This document shows, in pieces, positions 53,031 through 62,709 of a stretch of DNA of 64,000 nucleotides. The notes below the pieces were generated by a model that saw only the letters and a program-made list of their open reading frames with translations, was not told where the DNA came from and did no database searches. The number at the start of each line of letters is the position of its first letter. The first letter of the stretch is position 1. Source of the stretch: Pseudomonas chlororaphis (GTDB lineage Bacteria; Pseudomonadota; Gammaproteobacteria; Pseudomonadales; Pseudomonadaceae); assembly GCF_000783395.1 (NCBI RefSeq), contig NZ_JSFK01000001.1, positions 248,001 to 312,000 on the forward strand. The letters are read 5' to 3'. Both the position numbers and the translations under genes were made by a program.

Positions 53031-53060
53031 TGCACGACTCTTTATATAAAGAGTCGTGCA
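53031..53060. repeat. Perfect 30-bp palindrome downstream of yaaA
   Basis: Fifteen-base arms TGCACGACTCTTTAT and ATAAAGAGTCGTGCA with no spacer, 11 bp after the yaaA stop. It may end yaaA transcription, but no T run follows on that strand. Confidence 0.7.
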
Positions 53061-53071
53061 TTGGGCATGCT

Positions 53072-53851
53072 TTATTCGGGGGCGTGGTCGCGCAAAAACA
53101 CCAGATTGTCTGGTTTCGACTGCTCGGCGCTATAGCGATAACCCTGCACATCGAACTGCTTGAGCAGGGCCGGATCGTTGATTTTTTCCTGGATCACGAA
53201 ACGGCTCATCAGGCCTCGCGCTTTCTTCGCGTAGAAACTGATGATCTTGTACTGGCCGTTCTTCTGATCCTTGAACTCGGTGTTGATGATTCGCGCGTTC
53301 AGCGCTGTGCGTTTGACCGCCGAGAAGTATTCGTTGGACGCCAGGTTGAGCAGCACGTCGTCGCCCTGATCGGCCAGCGCTTCGTTCAACCATTCGCTGA
53401 TGCGCGTGCCCCAGAAGGCATAAAGGTCTTTGCCACGGGCGTTGGCCAGTTTGGTGCCCATTTCCAGGCGATACGGTTGCATCAGGTCGAGGGGGCGCAG
53501 CAGGCCATAGAGACCGGAGAGCATGCGCAGGTGTTTTTGCGCGTAATCGAAATCGGCTTCGCTGAAAGATTGCGCGTCGAGGCCGGTATAGACGTCGCCC
53601 TTGAAGGCGAGCAGCGCCTGTTTGGCGTTTTCTGGCGTGAAAGCTGGCGTCCAGCTGCCGAAACGCGCGGCGTTGAGCCCGCCGATCTTGTCCGACACGT
53701 GCATCAGCTCGCTGATCTGCGCCGGCGTCAGGTCGCGAAGTTGCAGGATCAGCTCCTGCGAGTGGTCGAGGTATTGCGGCTGGGTGAAGCGCTGGGTCGC
53801 CGGCGGTGTTTCGTAATCGAGGGTCTTGGCGGGGGAAATCACCATCAGCAT
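53072..53851 (-). CDS. yaaA: Peroxide stress protein YaaA (DUF328)
   Basis: A 259-residue DNA-binding protein of the YaaA family, which limits intracellular iron and oxidative damage under peroxide stress. It opens [20 protein letters not shown] and carries YSGLYG-type [20 protein letters not shown] and [11 protein letters not shown], all family marks. AGGAG precedes the ATG at 53851 by eight bases; the ORF upstream of that reads through intergenic DNA. Monocistronic. Confidence 0.94.
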   Translation of the reverse strand: MLMVISPAKTLDYETPPATQRFTQPQYLDHSQELILQLRDLTPAQISELMHVSDKIGGLNAARFGSWTPAFTPENAKQALLAFKGDVYTGLDAQSFSEADFDYAQKHLRMLSGLYGLLRPLDLMQPYRLEMGTKLANARGKDLYAFWGTRISEWLNEALADQGDDVLLNLASNEYFSAVKRTALNARIINTEFKDQKNGQYKIISFYAKKARGLMSRFVIQEKINDPALLKQFDVQGYRYSAEQSKPDNLVFLRDHAPE

Positions 53852-53967
53852 GAAGTCGTCTCCTTTAATCGTGGGGGCGATTCTAGGGGGTTGTCGGTGT
53901 TGACTCCAGCTATGGGGGTAATAGGTGTGGGGAAGCTCGGGCATTTGCGACGGCTGGTGGAATTTTT

Positions 53968-54114
53968 CCCTCACCCCAGCCCTCTCCCGGAGGGAGAGGG
54001 AGCCGATCTCATTGATTTCAAAATTTGAGTTCGACTCGGTAGTTCCGATTGGCGGATATCGAAAGCGATACTCGGTCAGCTCCCTCTCCCTCCGGGAGAG
54101 GGCTGGGGTGAGGG
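53968..54114. repeat. Palindromic-end element (CCCTCACCC family), copy 6
   Basis: The smallest complete copy, 147 bp: left end CCCTCACCCCAGCCCTCTCC, core GAGTTCGACTCGGTAGTTCC, right end GGGAGAGGG-CTGGGGTGAGGG. Here the two ends are exact inverted repeats over more than 20 bp. It lies between the divergent yaaA and deacetylase genes. Confidence 0.85.
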
Positions 54115-54164
54115 CGGCGTCCTTCAGCCTTGCACATCAGCTATAGTGCCGCGCGGGTTTTGTT

Positions 54165-55304
54165 ATGGAGACATCCCTTTTGCGCATTGTTCTTTTATTC
54201 ACCGCGTGGCTGTTGAGCTTCGGTGCCGTCGCGGCGCCGGGCGATGTGGCGACGCTGGATCGCAGCACATGGCCAGAGCAGCTCAGCAATCCGACGCTGT
54301 TTGACGTCGCGTCGCGGGCGGAAATCCTTATGTTCGCCCGTGGTCTGCTCGGCACCGAATCCATGGACGAAGCTGCGTTGGCTCAGCGTCTGGGCCTGCG
54401 CACGGTCAATATCGACGCAGTCAACAGCCTGCGCCAGCGTCTCTGGCAGCGCTTGTTGGCCAACTACAACTATGCCCAGCAAAGCTGCGATCAGGACGCC
54501 TCGTTCTGTTTCCTCGTCGAAGACCTGCCAACCCTGCGTGAGCAAGCTGCCAAGTTCGTGGTCAGCGACGACAGCTATTACACCAAGTGGGCCGAGCCGA
54601 GCCGGATCTTCCATTTGCAGTATCTCGACGAACTGATGCGCAAGGCTGCGTTATCGCCGCAGACCAGCAACGAATTCGATCGTTTCGGCGACTACGAGCG
54701 TAATGGCGACGAGATGCACGACCGTTTGTTTCTGCTGACCTTCGACAGCGCCGCCAATCTGCAACCGGACAACACCGACTGGCTCACCGAATACCTGCGC
54801 AAATCGAACCTGAGCGGCACGTTCTTCGTGCTGGGCAAGGATATTCAGGCGCGGTTGGCCGATCGTTCGGTCAGCAGCCTGCAAGCCGGTTTTTCGAAAC
54901 AGTGCGTCGGCGTGCAGGGTTGGGAGTTCCGTTCCCACAGCCACTGGCAGGACTGGCAGGATTCGGTGCGGCGCAGCGCTGATCTGGTGAAGAACAAGTT
55001 GCCGGAAAACTATGTGCCGCTGTTCCGCCCGCCGGAAGGTCAGCGTCGCAGCGATGCACAAGGTTTCTTCAACACCCAGGGCCTGCAAGTCGCGTTATGG
55101 GACATCGACGCCCAGGACGGCGCGGGCAAACTCAAGGGCGCGCCGAGTGCGCAGCGGGTGCTGACCCTGATGCTGTTGTGGCGGCACGGGGTAATCAATT
55201 TCAACATGAAACAAGACGCGGTGAAGACCTCGTTGCCGTGGCTGATCACGCAAACCGCGCAAAGCGGCATCGGTTGGGAAGACTGTCAGGACGCGTTTCG
55301 CTGA
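54165..55304 (+). CDS. Polysaccharide deacetylase-like (NodB-fold) secreted protein
   Basis: A 379-residue exported protein: signal peptide IVLLFTAWLLSFGAVAAPGD, a helical N-terminal part, then a NodB-like domain from about residue 185. Motif 1 reads LTFDSA where active enzymes have TFDD, motif 2 reads RSHSHWQDW and motif 3 FRPPEGQRRS. The missing second aspartate makes deacetylase activity uncertain. Translation may start at ATG 54165 or, with GGAGA correctly spaced, at TTG 54180. Its role is unknown. Confidence 0.8.
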   Translation: METSLLRIVLLFTAWLLSFGAVAAPGDVATLDRSTWPEQLSNPTLFDVASRAEILMFARGLLGTESMDEAALAQRLGLRTVNIDAVNSLRQRLWQRLLANYNYAQQSCDQDASFCFLVEDLPTLREQAAKFVVSDDSYYTKWAEPSRIFHLQYLDELMRKAALSPQTSNEFDRFGDYERNGDEMHDRLFLLTFDSAANLQPDNTDWLTEYLRKSNLSGTFFVLGKDIQARLADRSVSSLQAGFSKQCVGVQGWEFRSHSHWQDWQDSVRRSADLVKNKLPENYVPLFRPPEGQRRSDAQGFFNTQGLQVALWDIDAQDGAGKLKGAPSAQRVLTLMLLWRHGVINFNMKQDAVKTSLPWLITQTAQSGIGWEDCQDAFR

Positions 55305-55641
55305 GAAATGGCAAAAGCCCGGAAACATTGGGCTTGGGGTGATTTTTTACGGTATTTCGGTGCAGGCGGACTTCCGACTTTAGCGGGCTATGGACAGTCC
55401 GCCAAGGGCTTTTCGTCACTCTGCAAAATAAACTTAAAAAAACCGTCAAAGTACTTTTTTATGTCATCGGTTTTGGAGTATTACGAAGACAGACCGCCGA
55501 AACCTGCAACACAGGTGGCGTCTTCCAAGACCCGTTTGTTTGCAGTCACTTGAATCTCCGCAGGTGAGATTTCGGCAGTCACTTCGAGGCGCAGCACCGC
55601 TCAGGTATTGCGTCTACTGGCTCTGACAAAGGTGACCGAGT
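55305..55641. other. Gene-free stretch before the phoH-like gene
   Basis: 337 bp with an AT-rich middle and a short direct repeat (GCAGTCACTT at about 55542 and again about 35 bp later). It should hold the PhoH-like gene promoter. I see no terminator, RNA gene or convincing ORF. Confidence 0.5.
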
Positions 55642-57036
55642 ATGGATGATCACGGACGTAGCCCTTCCTCCAACCAGCCAATCCTTTATGTACTCGATAC
55701 CAACGTATTGATTCACGATCCAAACGCCCTGCTGAATTTCGAAGAACACCACGTCGCGATCCCGATGACCGTGCTTGAAGAGCTGGACAAGCTCAAGAGC
55801 GGGCATCACAGCGTGGCTGCTGAATGCCGTCAGGCCATCCGGTTGATCGACAAGACCCTGGGCGATGCGTCCCCGGAAGATGTCGAGCTGGGTGTGCCGA
55901 TCCAGCGCGGCAAAGGCGGGCCGAAGGGCTTGCTGTCAATTCTGATGAGCAAACAGGCCGAATCGAACCTGATTCTGCCCGAGCATCTGAACGACAACAA
56001 AATCATCAACCAACTGATCGACCTGCACACCCGCGACCCGAAAAAACCGGTGGTGCTGGTCACCAAAGACATCAACATGCGCCTCAAGGCGCGCGCCTGC
56101 GGCATTGATGCCGAGGATTACAGTACCGACCAATTGGTCGATGACGTGTCCCTGCTGCCCAACGGCTACCACAACATGACCGGCTCTTTCTGGGACCGCG
56201 TGAGCAAGGTCGATACCCGTCAGGATCACGGCCGCACCTGGCACCAAGTGCAATTGATCGACAACCTGCCGGCAGTGCACATCAACGAGTTCATCATCGA
56301 CGAACAGGGCTTTGTCGGCTGGATCAAGGAGATCGACGAGGCCAAGCTGCTGATCCTCGACCTGCATCAGGAACCGCTGCTGCATCAAGAAGCCTGGGGT
56401 CTCAAGCCTCGTGACATTTATCAGAGTCTGGCGCTGTACGCGTTGCTGGATCCGGACATTCATCTGGTCAACCTGTCGGGTGCCGCCGGTTCCGGTAAAA
56501 CCATTCTGGCACTGGCTGCGGCGATCGAGCAGACCATGGTCAGCAAGCGTTATCGCCGCATCATTGCCACCCGCAGCGTGCAGGGCCTGGACCAGGAAAT
56601 CGGCTTCCTGCCCGGCACTGAAGCGGAAAAAATGGAGCCGTGGCTGGGCGCCATCACCGACAACCTCGAAGCCTTGCACATGGATGACGAAAACACCCAT
56701 GGCAGCGTCGACTACATCCTCAGCAAAGTGCCGTTGCAGTTCAAATCGCTCAACTACATTCGCGGTCGCAGCTTCCAGCAGAGCCTGATCCTGATCGACG
56801 AATGCCAGAACCTCACGCCGCACCAGATGAAAACCATCATCACCCGGGCCGGCGCCGGTTCCAAAGTGGTGTGCCTGGGCAACCTCGCACAGATCGACAC
56901 CCCTTACCTGTCCGCGACCAGCTCCGGGCTGACCTACCTGACCGAACGCTTCAAGGATTTCCCCAACGGTGTGCACATCACCCTGCAAGGGGTGCCTCGC
57001 TCGATTCTGGCTGAATACGCTGAATCGCATTTGTAG
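55642..57036 (+). CDS. PIN-PhoH family ATPase/ribonuclease
   Basis: A 464-residue cytosolic protein with an N-terminal PIN ribonuclease domain (YVLDTNVLIHDPNALLNFEE, with later acidic residues in VTKDINMRLKARACG) and a C-terminal PhoH helicase-like ATPase (Walker A SGAAGSGKT, about residue 280; Walker B LILIDECQN; TRAGAGSKVVCLGNLAQID). In mycobacterial PhoH2 this fusion is a sequence-specific RNA helicase and RNase. A strong terminator follows, so the gene is monocistronic. Confidence 0.93.
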   Translation: MDDHGRSPSSNQPILYVLDTNVLIHDPNALLNFEEHHVAIPMTVLEELDKLKSGHHSVAAECRQAIRLIDKTLGDASPEDVELGVPIQRGKGGPKGLLSILMSKQAESNLILPEHLNDNKIINQLIDLHTRDPKKPVVLVTKDINMRLKARACGIDAEDYSTDQLVDDVSLLPNGYHNMTGSFWDRVSKVDTRQDHGRTWHQVQLIDNLPAVHINEFIIDEQGFVGWIKEIDEAKLLILDLHQEPLLHQEAWGLKPRDIYQSLALYALLDPDIHLVNLSGAAGSGKTILALAAAIEQTMVSKRYRRIIATRSVQGLDQEIGFLPGTEAEKMEPWLGAITDNLEALHMDDENTHGSVDYILSKVPLQFKSLNYIRGRSFQQSLILIDECQNLTPHQMKTIITRAGAGSKVVCLGNLAQIDTPYLSATSSGLTYLTERFKDFPNGVHITLQGVPRSILAEYAESHL

Positions 57037-57048
57037 CCCTTCACCCAA

Positions 57049-57082
57049 AACCGGGCGGCCCTTACAGCCGCCCGGTTTTTTA
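57049..57082 (+). terminator. Rho-independent terminator of the phoH-like gene
   Basis: Arms AACCGGGCGGC and GCCGCCCGGTT, seven-base loop, T run. Confidence 0.92.
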
Positions 57083-57101
57083 TGCCCCTGCACAAATCCC
57101 A

Positions 57102-57187
57102 ATGTAGGAGCTGCCGAAGGCTGCGATCTTTTGATCTTGTTTTTAAAAATCAAAGTCAAAAGATCGCAGCCTTCGGCAGCTCCTACA
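57102..57187. repeat. REP pair, GCTGCGATC type (near-perfect)
   Basis: TGTAGGAGCTGCCGAAGGCT with GCGATCTTTTGATCTTG and the mirrored copy ending GGCAGCTCCTACA. The best-preserved example of this type in the window. Confidence 0.93.
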
Positions 57188-57264
57188 CGATGAACACCAT
57201 ATTCGTGCGTGCGGAAATTTGACCCGCAGGTTTACAATCGTCGCTCCTGATCAGGAGTAATCCC

Positions 57265-57738
57265 GTGCTGACTCATCTCGATTCCCAAGGTCGCGCCAAC
57301 ATGGTCGACGTCACCGAAAAAGCCGTGACGTTCCGTGAAGCGACGGCCCAAGCGCTGGTGCGCATGCTCCCCGCAACGCTGCAGATGATCGTCAGCGGCG
57401 GCCACCCAAAGGGCGACGTGTTCGCCGTGGCGCGCATTGCCGGCATTCAAGCGGCGAAGAAAACCAGCGATCTGATTCCCCTGTGCCATCCACTGATGCT
57501 CACTGGCGTCAAAGTCGAACTCAGTGCCGACGGCGACGACACCGTGCGCATCGTTGCCCGCTGCAAACTGTCCGGGCAGACCGGTGTGGAAATGGAAGCA
57601 CTGACTGCCGCCAGCGTCGCCGCGCTGACCATCTACGACATGTGCAAAGCCGTCGATCGCGGCATGACCATCGAAAGCGTACGCCTGCTGGAGAAGGTCG
57701 GTGGCAAGAGCGGGCACTTTCAGGCGGAGCAGCCATGA
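57265..57738 (+). CDS. moaC: Cyclic pyranopterin monophosphate synthase MoaC
   Basis: Converts the MoaA product to cyclic pyranopterin monophosphate in molybdenum cofactor synthesis. 157 residues from a GTG with AGGAG upstream. Motifs: [28 protein letters not shown] and [20 protein letters not shown], followed by the GGKSG loop. Overlaps moaD by four bases. Confidence 0.96.
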   Translation: MLTHLDSQGRANMVDVTEKAVTFREATAQALVRMLPATLQMIVSGGHPKGDVFAVARIAGIQAAKKTSDLIPLCHPLMLTGVKVELSADGDDTVRIVARCKLSGQTGVEMEALTAASVAALTIYDMCKAVDRGMTIESVRLLEKVGGKSGHFQAEQP

Positions 57739-57989
57739 ACCTGACCGTGAAGTTTTTTGCCCGTTACCGTGAAGCGCTGGGCGTGGATTCGCTGAAGGTT
57801 GAAGGCGATTTCGCCACCGTCGATGACGTGCGAGCACATGTTCTTCAAATGCAGGCGCAACGTGATGGCGCCGAGGTGCTGAGCGAACAGAACTTGATGT
57901 GCGCACGCAACGAAGACCTCTGCCAGCTCGACGAGCCTGTGGTCGATGGCGACGAAGTGGCGTTTTTCCCCACCGTGACCGGAGGCTGA
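57735..57989 (+). CDS. moaD: Molybdopterin synthase small subunit MoaD
   Basis: An 84-residue ubiquitin-like sulfur carrier of molybdopterin synthase, [20 protein letters not shown], ending in the required Gly-Gly (FFPTVTGG) that is adenylated and thiocarboxylated. The start overlaps the moaC stop (ATGA); moaE follows three bases later. Confidence 0.96.
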   Translation: MNLTVKFFARYREALGVDSLKVEGDFATVDDVRAHVLQMQAQRDGAEVLSEQNLMCARNEDLCQLDEPVVDGDEVAFFPTVTGG

Positions 57990-57992
57990 GCC

Positions 57993-58445
57993 ATGGCGAT
58001 TCGCGTGCAGGCCACGCCGTTCGACCCAGGCGCTGAAGTCAACGCGATGCACGCGGCCAATGTCGGCGTCGGTGCGGTGGTGAGTTTTGTCGGCTACGTG
58101 CGCGACTTCAACGACGGCCTGGATGTAGCGGGGATGTTCCTCGAACACTATCCGGGCATGACCGAAAAAGCCCTCGGCAAGATCGCCATCGAAGCCGAGC
58201 AGCGCTGGCCACTGCTGAAGCTGGAAGTGCTGCACCGCATCGGCGCGCTGGAGCCGGGCGAACCCATCGTGTTTGTCGGCGCCGCCAGCGCCCATCGTCA
58301 GGCCGCCTTCGATGCCTGCGCCTTCGTAATGGACTACCTGAAAACCCGTGCACCGTTCTGGAAGAAAGAAAACACCAGCGACGGGCCGCGTTGGGTTGAA
58401 GGCCGGGACAGCGATCATGCGGCTGCGGATCGCTGGAAAAAGTAA
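57993..58445 (+). CDS. moaE: Molybdopterin synthase catalytic subunit MoaE
   Basis: A 150-residue catalytic subunit that adds dithiolene sulfur to cPMP. Family marks: SFVGYVRDFN, FLEHYPGMTEKALGKIAIEA, the HRIGALEPGEPIVFVGAASA stretch, and the active-site lysine region RAPFWKKEN. Last gene of moaCDE; a REP pair follows. Confidence 0.96.
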   Translation: MAIRVQATPFDPGAEVNAMHAANVGVGAVVSFVGYVRDFNDGLDVAGMFLEHYPGMTEKALGKIAIEAEQRWPLLKLEVLHRIGALEPGEPIVFVGAASAHRQAAFDACAFVMDYLKTRAPFWKKENTSDGPRWVEGRDSDHAAADRWKK

Positions 58446-58470
58446 TTCCTGTCGCGCCCTTTGGTCCGTC

Positions 58471-58563
58471 ATCGCTGGCAAGCCAGCTCCCACAGGTATC
58501 AGTGGTGTACAAAAAATCTGTGCACGCCGCAAAACACTGTGGGAGCTGGCTTGCCAGCGATGA
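58471..58563. repeat. REP pair, GCTGGCAAGCCAGC type
   Basis: TCGCTGGCAAGCCAGCTCCC and the inverted GGGAGCTGGCTTGCCAGCGA, separated by about 45 bp, after moaE. Confidence 0.92.
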
Positions 58564-58745
58564 GGCCATCTGCAGCAGCAAAAATCTCGCAGACACTCCC
58601 TCCTCCCTAATTGACCATCTGTACGTATAAGTCCAATATGGATTTACAAGTACAAAAAAGCTTCAGTTTTGCCGCTCGTAGCGCCCCGCTAGCAGCTGCT
58701 CTTCTTCATCTTGCCAAACCAACAACAACCCGCGAGAGAACGAAC

Positions 58746-59522
58746 ATGAAGAAATTCCCCCTCATCACCGGTCTGGCCCTCAGCCTGTTGGCCGCCACCA
58801 GCGTGTTCGCCGCCGAGCAAACCCTGCGCATCGGTATCGAAGCCGCATACCCGCCATTCGCCTCGAAAACCGATAAAGGTGAAATAGTCGGTTTCGACTA
58901 CGACATCGGCAACGCCTTGTGCGCTCAGATGAAGGTCAAGTGCGTGTGGGTCGAAGGTGAGTTCGATGGTCTGATTCCCTCGCTGAAGGTGAAGAAGATC
59001 GACATGGCGCTGTCATCGATGACCATCAACGAAGACCGCAAGAAGTCGGTGGATTTCACCCACAAGTACTACTTCACTTCGTCACGACTGGTGATGAAGG
59101 AAGGCGCCACCGTCGACGATCAATACGCCAGCCTCAAGGGCAAGAATGTCGGCGTGCAGCGCGCGACCACCACTGATCGTTATGCCACCGAGGTGTTCGA
59201 GCCGAAGGGCATCAACGTCAAGCGCTACAGCAACAACGAAGAGATCTACATGGACCTGGCGGCGGGGCGTCTCGACGCGATTTTTGCTGACACCATTCCG
59301 CTGAATGACTTTTTGTCGATGCCGCGTGGCAAGGGTTACGCGTTTGTCGGGCCTGAGTTGAAGGATCCGAAGTACGTGGGCGAGGGGGCGGGGATTGCGG
59401 TGCGCAAGGGCAACGCGGAACTGGTCAGCCAGTTGAATGGTGCGATTGACGGCATTCGTGCGAGTGGCGAGTACCAGAAGATTTCCGAGAAGTATTTCAA
59501 GTCTGATATCTACGGCGACTGA
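58746..59522 (+). CDS. Basic amino acid ABC transporter substrate-binding protein
   Basis: A 258-residue periplasmic binding protein of the ArgT/HisJ group. Signal peptide [20 protein letters not shown]; fold marks [30 protein letters not shown] and [25 protein letters not shown] lies before the ATG at 58746. There is no permease or ATPase gene beside it. Its place next to dauRAB matches the binding protein beside dauR in P. aeruginosa as I recall it, so arginine or another basic amino acid is the likely ligand. Confidence 0.9.
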   Translation: MKKFPLITGLALSLLAATSVFAAEQTLRIGIEAAYPPFASKTDKGEIVGFDYDIGNALCAQMKVKCVWVEGEFDGLIPSLKVKKIDMALSSMTINEDRKKSVDFTHKYYFTSSRLVMKEGATVDDQYASLKGKNVGVQRATTTDRYATEVFEPKGINVKRYSNNEEIYMDLAAGRLDAIFADTIPLNDFLSMPRGKGYAFVGPELKDPKYVGEGAGIAVRKGNAELVSQLNGAIDGIRASGEYQKISEKYFKSDIYGD

Positions 59523-59530
59523 TAGTCCGC

Positions 59531-59604
59531 TATCGCTGGCAAGCCAGCTCCCACAAGGATTTGCGGCGTACACAAAACCTGTGGGAGCTGGCTTGCCAGC
59601 GATG
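59531..59604. repeat. REP pair, GCTGGCAAGCCAGC type
   Basis: Inverted copies (TATCGCTGGCAAGCCAGCTC and GAGCTGGCTTGCCAGCGATG) between the convergent binding-protein and dauR genes. Confidence 0.92.
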
Positions 59605-59629
59605 GGGCCAGATCAATCACCGCAAAGCT

Positions 59630-60256
59630 TCAGCCCTTCAATTCCTTCAGGTGTTTGTACACCGTCGCCCGCCCCATGTTCAGCACATTGGCCACATAGT
59701 TCGAGGCACTCTTGCCCTTGAACGCTCCCTCGGCGTGTAGCGCCAGCACCAGTTCACGCTTGTGATCGCGGGTCAGCACATTCAAGCTCAGTTGCCGCTC
59801 GCGCAGCCAGGCGTGAAGGAAAGTGTTGATGCGCTCCTGCCAGTCATCACGAAACAGTGAGTCCGGTTGCGGGATCAGCTTGCTCGGCGAGAGGAACAGG
59901 TCCAGCGCTGCCTTGGCATTCTCGAACAGCGAAATATTCAGATTGATGCACAGCACCGCCAGTGGCAGGCCTTCACTGTCGCGCAGGACGCTGCTCAGGC
60001 TGCGAATCTTCTGGCCGTCCCAATTGAGCTTTTCGTACGGACCGATATTGCGGTCGCTGACATCCTCGCTGAGCATGTCCTCCAGTGACGAGTCGTCGCC
60101 GATTTCGCGTTTGGACAGGTTGTTGGCGATGTAGTCGACCTTCTGCGTGCGCAGGTCGTGCAGCACCACTTCGGCGTGCGGAAAGAACAGCGTAGCGATG
60201 GCGTCGGCGATGGCGCGAAAGTTATCCAGCGCCGGGTCGAATTCAGGGGCGGTCAT
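59630..60256 (-). CDS. dauR: YheO-type transcriptional regulator DauR
   Basis: A 208-residue repressor of D-arginine catabolism. The N-terminal PAS-like YheO domain (FRAIADAIATLFFPHAEVVL, YIANNLSKREIGDDSSLED) is followed by a C-terminal HTH (RELVLALHAEGAFKGKSASN, VANVLNMGRATVYKHL). The ATG at 60256 opens MTAPEFDPALDNF; the ORF extension to 60343 is intergenic. By analogy with P. aeruginosa it represses dauBA until D-arginine is present. Confidence 0.88.
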   Translation of the reverse strand: MTAPEFDPALDNFRAIADAIATLFFPHAEVVLHDLRTQKVDYIANNLSKREIGDDSSLEDMLSEDVSDRNIGPYEKLNWDGQKIRSLSSVLRDSEGLPLAVLCINLNISLFENAKAALDLFLSPSKLIPQPDSLFRDDWQERINTFLHAWLRERQLSLNVLTRDHKRELVLALHAEGAFKGKSASNYVANVLNMGRATVYKHLKELKG

Positions 60257-60349
60257 GACAGTGGAGCTCCAGGCAGCGTCAACGCCTCCGTGATCAGGAG
60301 GCGCTGCGAGTGTGCCGCAATCCGTTGGGCGCGTCATCCGCATGGACGT

Positions 60350-61615
<1,266 letters not shown>

Positions 61616-61627
61616 GGATTTGTGGTG

Positions 61628-62572
61628 TTAGTGGGTTAAGAGATAAATCGCATTGGCCAAGGCGATGTCTTCCAGCCCCAAGCCAATCGAACGGAAAAAT
61701 ACGTGACGGTCGCAATCCGGGCGCTGCACTTTCTCGCTGAGCAGATCCGCCAGATCACCAACAATCGAATCCTGGCTCCAGCCATGTTTTTCAGCGGCAA
61801 TCAACATCTCACCGGCCGACCCCGGCGTGGTCAGACGATAGTCGCAGAACACCTGCATGTCGTTGAGGCTTTGCGGCGGGACTTCGTGGGCGCGCGGGGC
61901 GTTGGTGCTGATCGAGGTGATGAGGGCCGGTTTGCTCAATGTGTCCGGATCAATCACCGGACCGGCGGACGAGGTGCAGAGCATGATCACGTCGGCCTCG
62001 GCGATGGCCGCTTCGCGGCTGTCAGCAATCCTCAGATTGGGCGTGATGGCTTTCAACAGGGCCTGGGTTTGAGTGTCGGCGGACAGGCTTGGCGAATACA
62101 GGCTGATGCTTTGCCAGTCACGCAACGATTTCACGTAGTGCAGATGCGCCTGTGCAACCTTGCCGCTGCCGATGATCGCCAGTCGCGTGGCATTCAACGG
62201 CGCGAGGGCGTCGACTGCCACGGCGGTGGTCGCGGCGGTGCGTGCGGTGGTCAGTTCACCGGCATCACACAACAGCAACGGCTGACCGGTTTTCATCGAC
62301 ATCAATAATGTCCATGCAGTGACCAGCGCACCCTGTTCGCGAACGATGTACGGCGAGGTTTTCACCCCGTATACGCCGTCCTCAGCCAGCACACCCAGAT
62401 AATTGATGAAGTCGCCGGCACCTTGAGGAAATTCCACCCATTGCTGCGCCGGTTGCACGGCATTACCCGCCGCAAGATCTCGGAACAACTTGCGCAGGAT
62501 TTGCGGCACATCGATGCGCGTCAACAGCTCGCGGGCCTGATGCTGGTCGATCATGTAAGGCGTACTGGACAT
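61628..62572 (-). CDS. dauB: Ornithine cyclodeaminase-fold L-arginine dehydrogenase DauB
   Basis: A 314-residue NAD(P)H-dependent enzyme of the ornithine cyclodeaminase/mu-crystallin family, which reduces the 2-ketoarginine imine to L-arginine, completing D-to-L conversion with DauA. Marks: GVYGVKTSPYIVREQGALVT, LCDAGELTTARTAATTAVAV, and the Rossmann motif LAIIGSGKVAQAHLHYV. GGAG is seven bases before the ATG at 62572 (MSSTPYMIDQ). Specificity is assigned from synteny. Confidence 0.87.
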   Translation of the reverse strand: MSSTPYMIDQHQARELLTRIDVPQILRKLFRDLAAGNAVQPAQQWVEFPQGAGDFINYLGVLAEDGVYGVKTSPYIVREQGALVTAWTLLMSMKTGQPLLLCDAGELTTARTAATTAVAVDALAPLNATRLAIIGSGKVAQAHLHYVKSLRDWQSISLYSPSLSADTQTQALLKAITPNLRIADSREAAIAEADVIMLCTSSAGPVIDPDTLSKPALITSISTNAPRAHEVPPQSLNDMQVFCDYRLTTPGSAGEMLIAAEKHGWSQDSIVGDLADLLSEKVQRPDCDRHVFFRSIGLGLEDIALANAIYLLTH

Positions 62573-62709
62573 GTCAGGCTCCGGAGTCTGCATTCTAAAC
62601 TAATTTGTCCATTATGGACTTTTAGTTGTCTCTCGCAAGCGTCCGATCAAATCCCGGGCGAAAAAAAAGCGCAGTCCGTTGCCGGCTGCGCCTCTCTTTT
62701 AAACGTCGC

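Noticed and set aside
55308..55553. 81-residue ORF between the deacetylase-like and phoH-like genes
   Set aside because: Weak ribosome site and no family resemblance; the region is better explained as a promoter gap.
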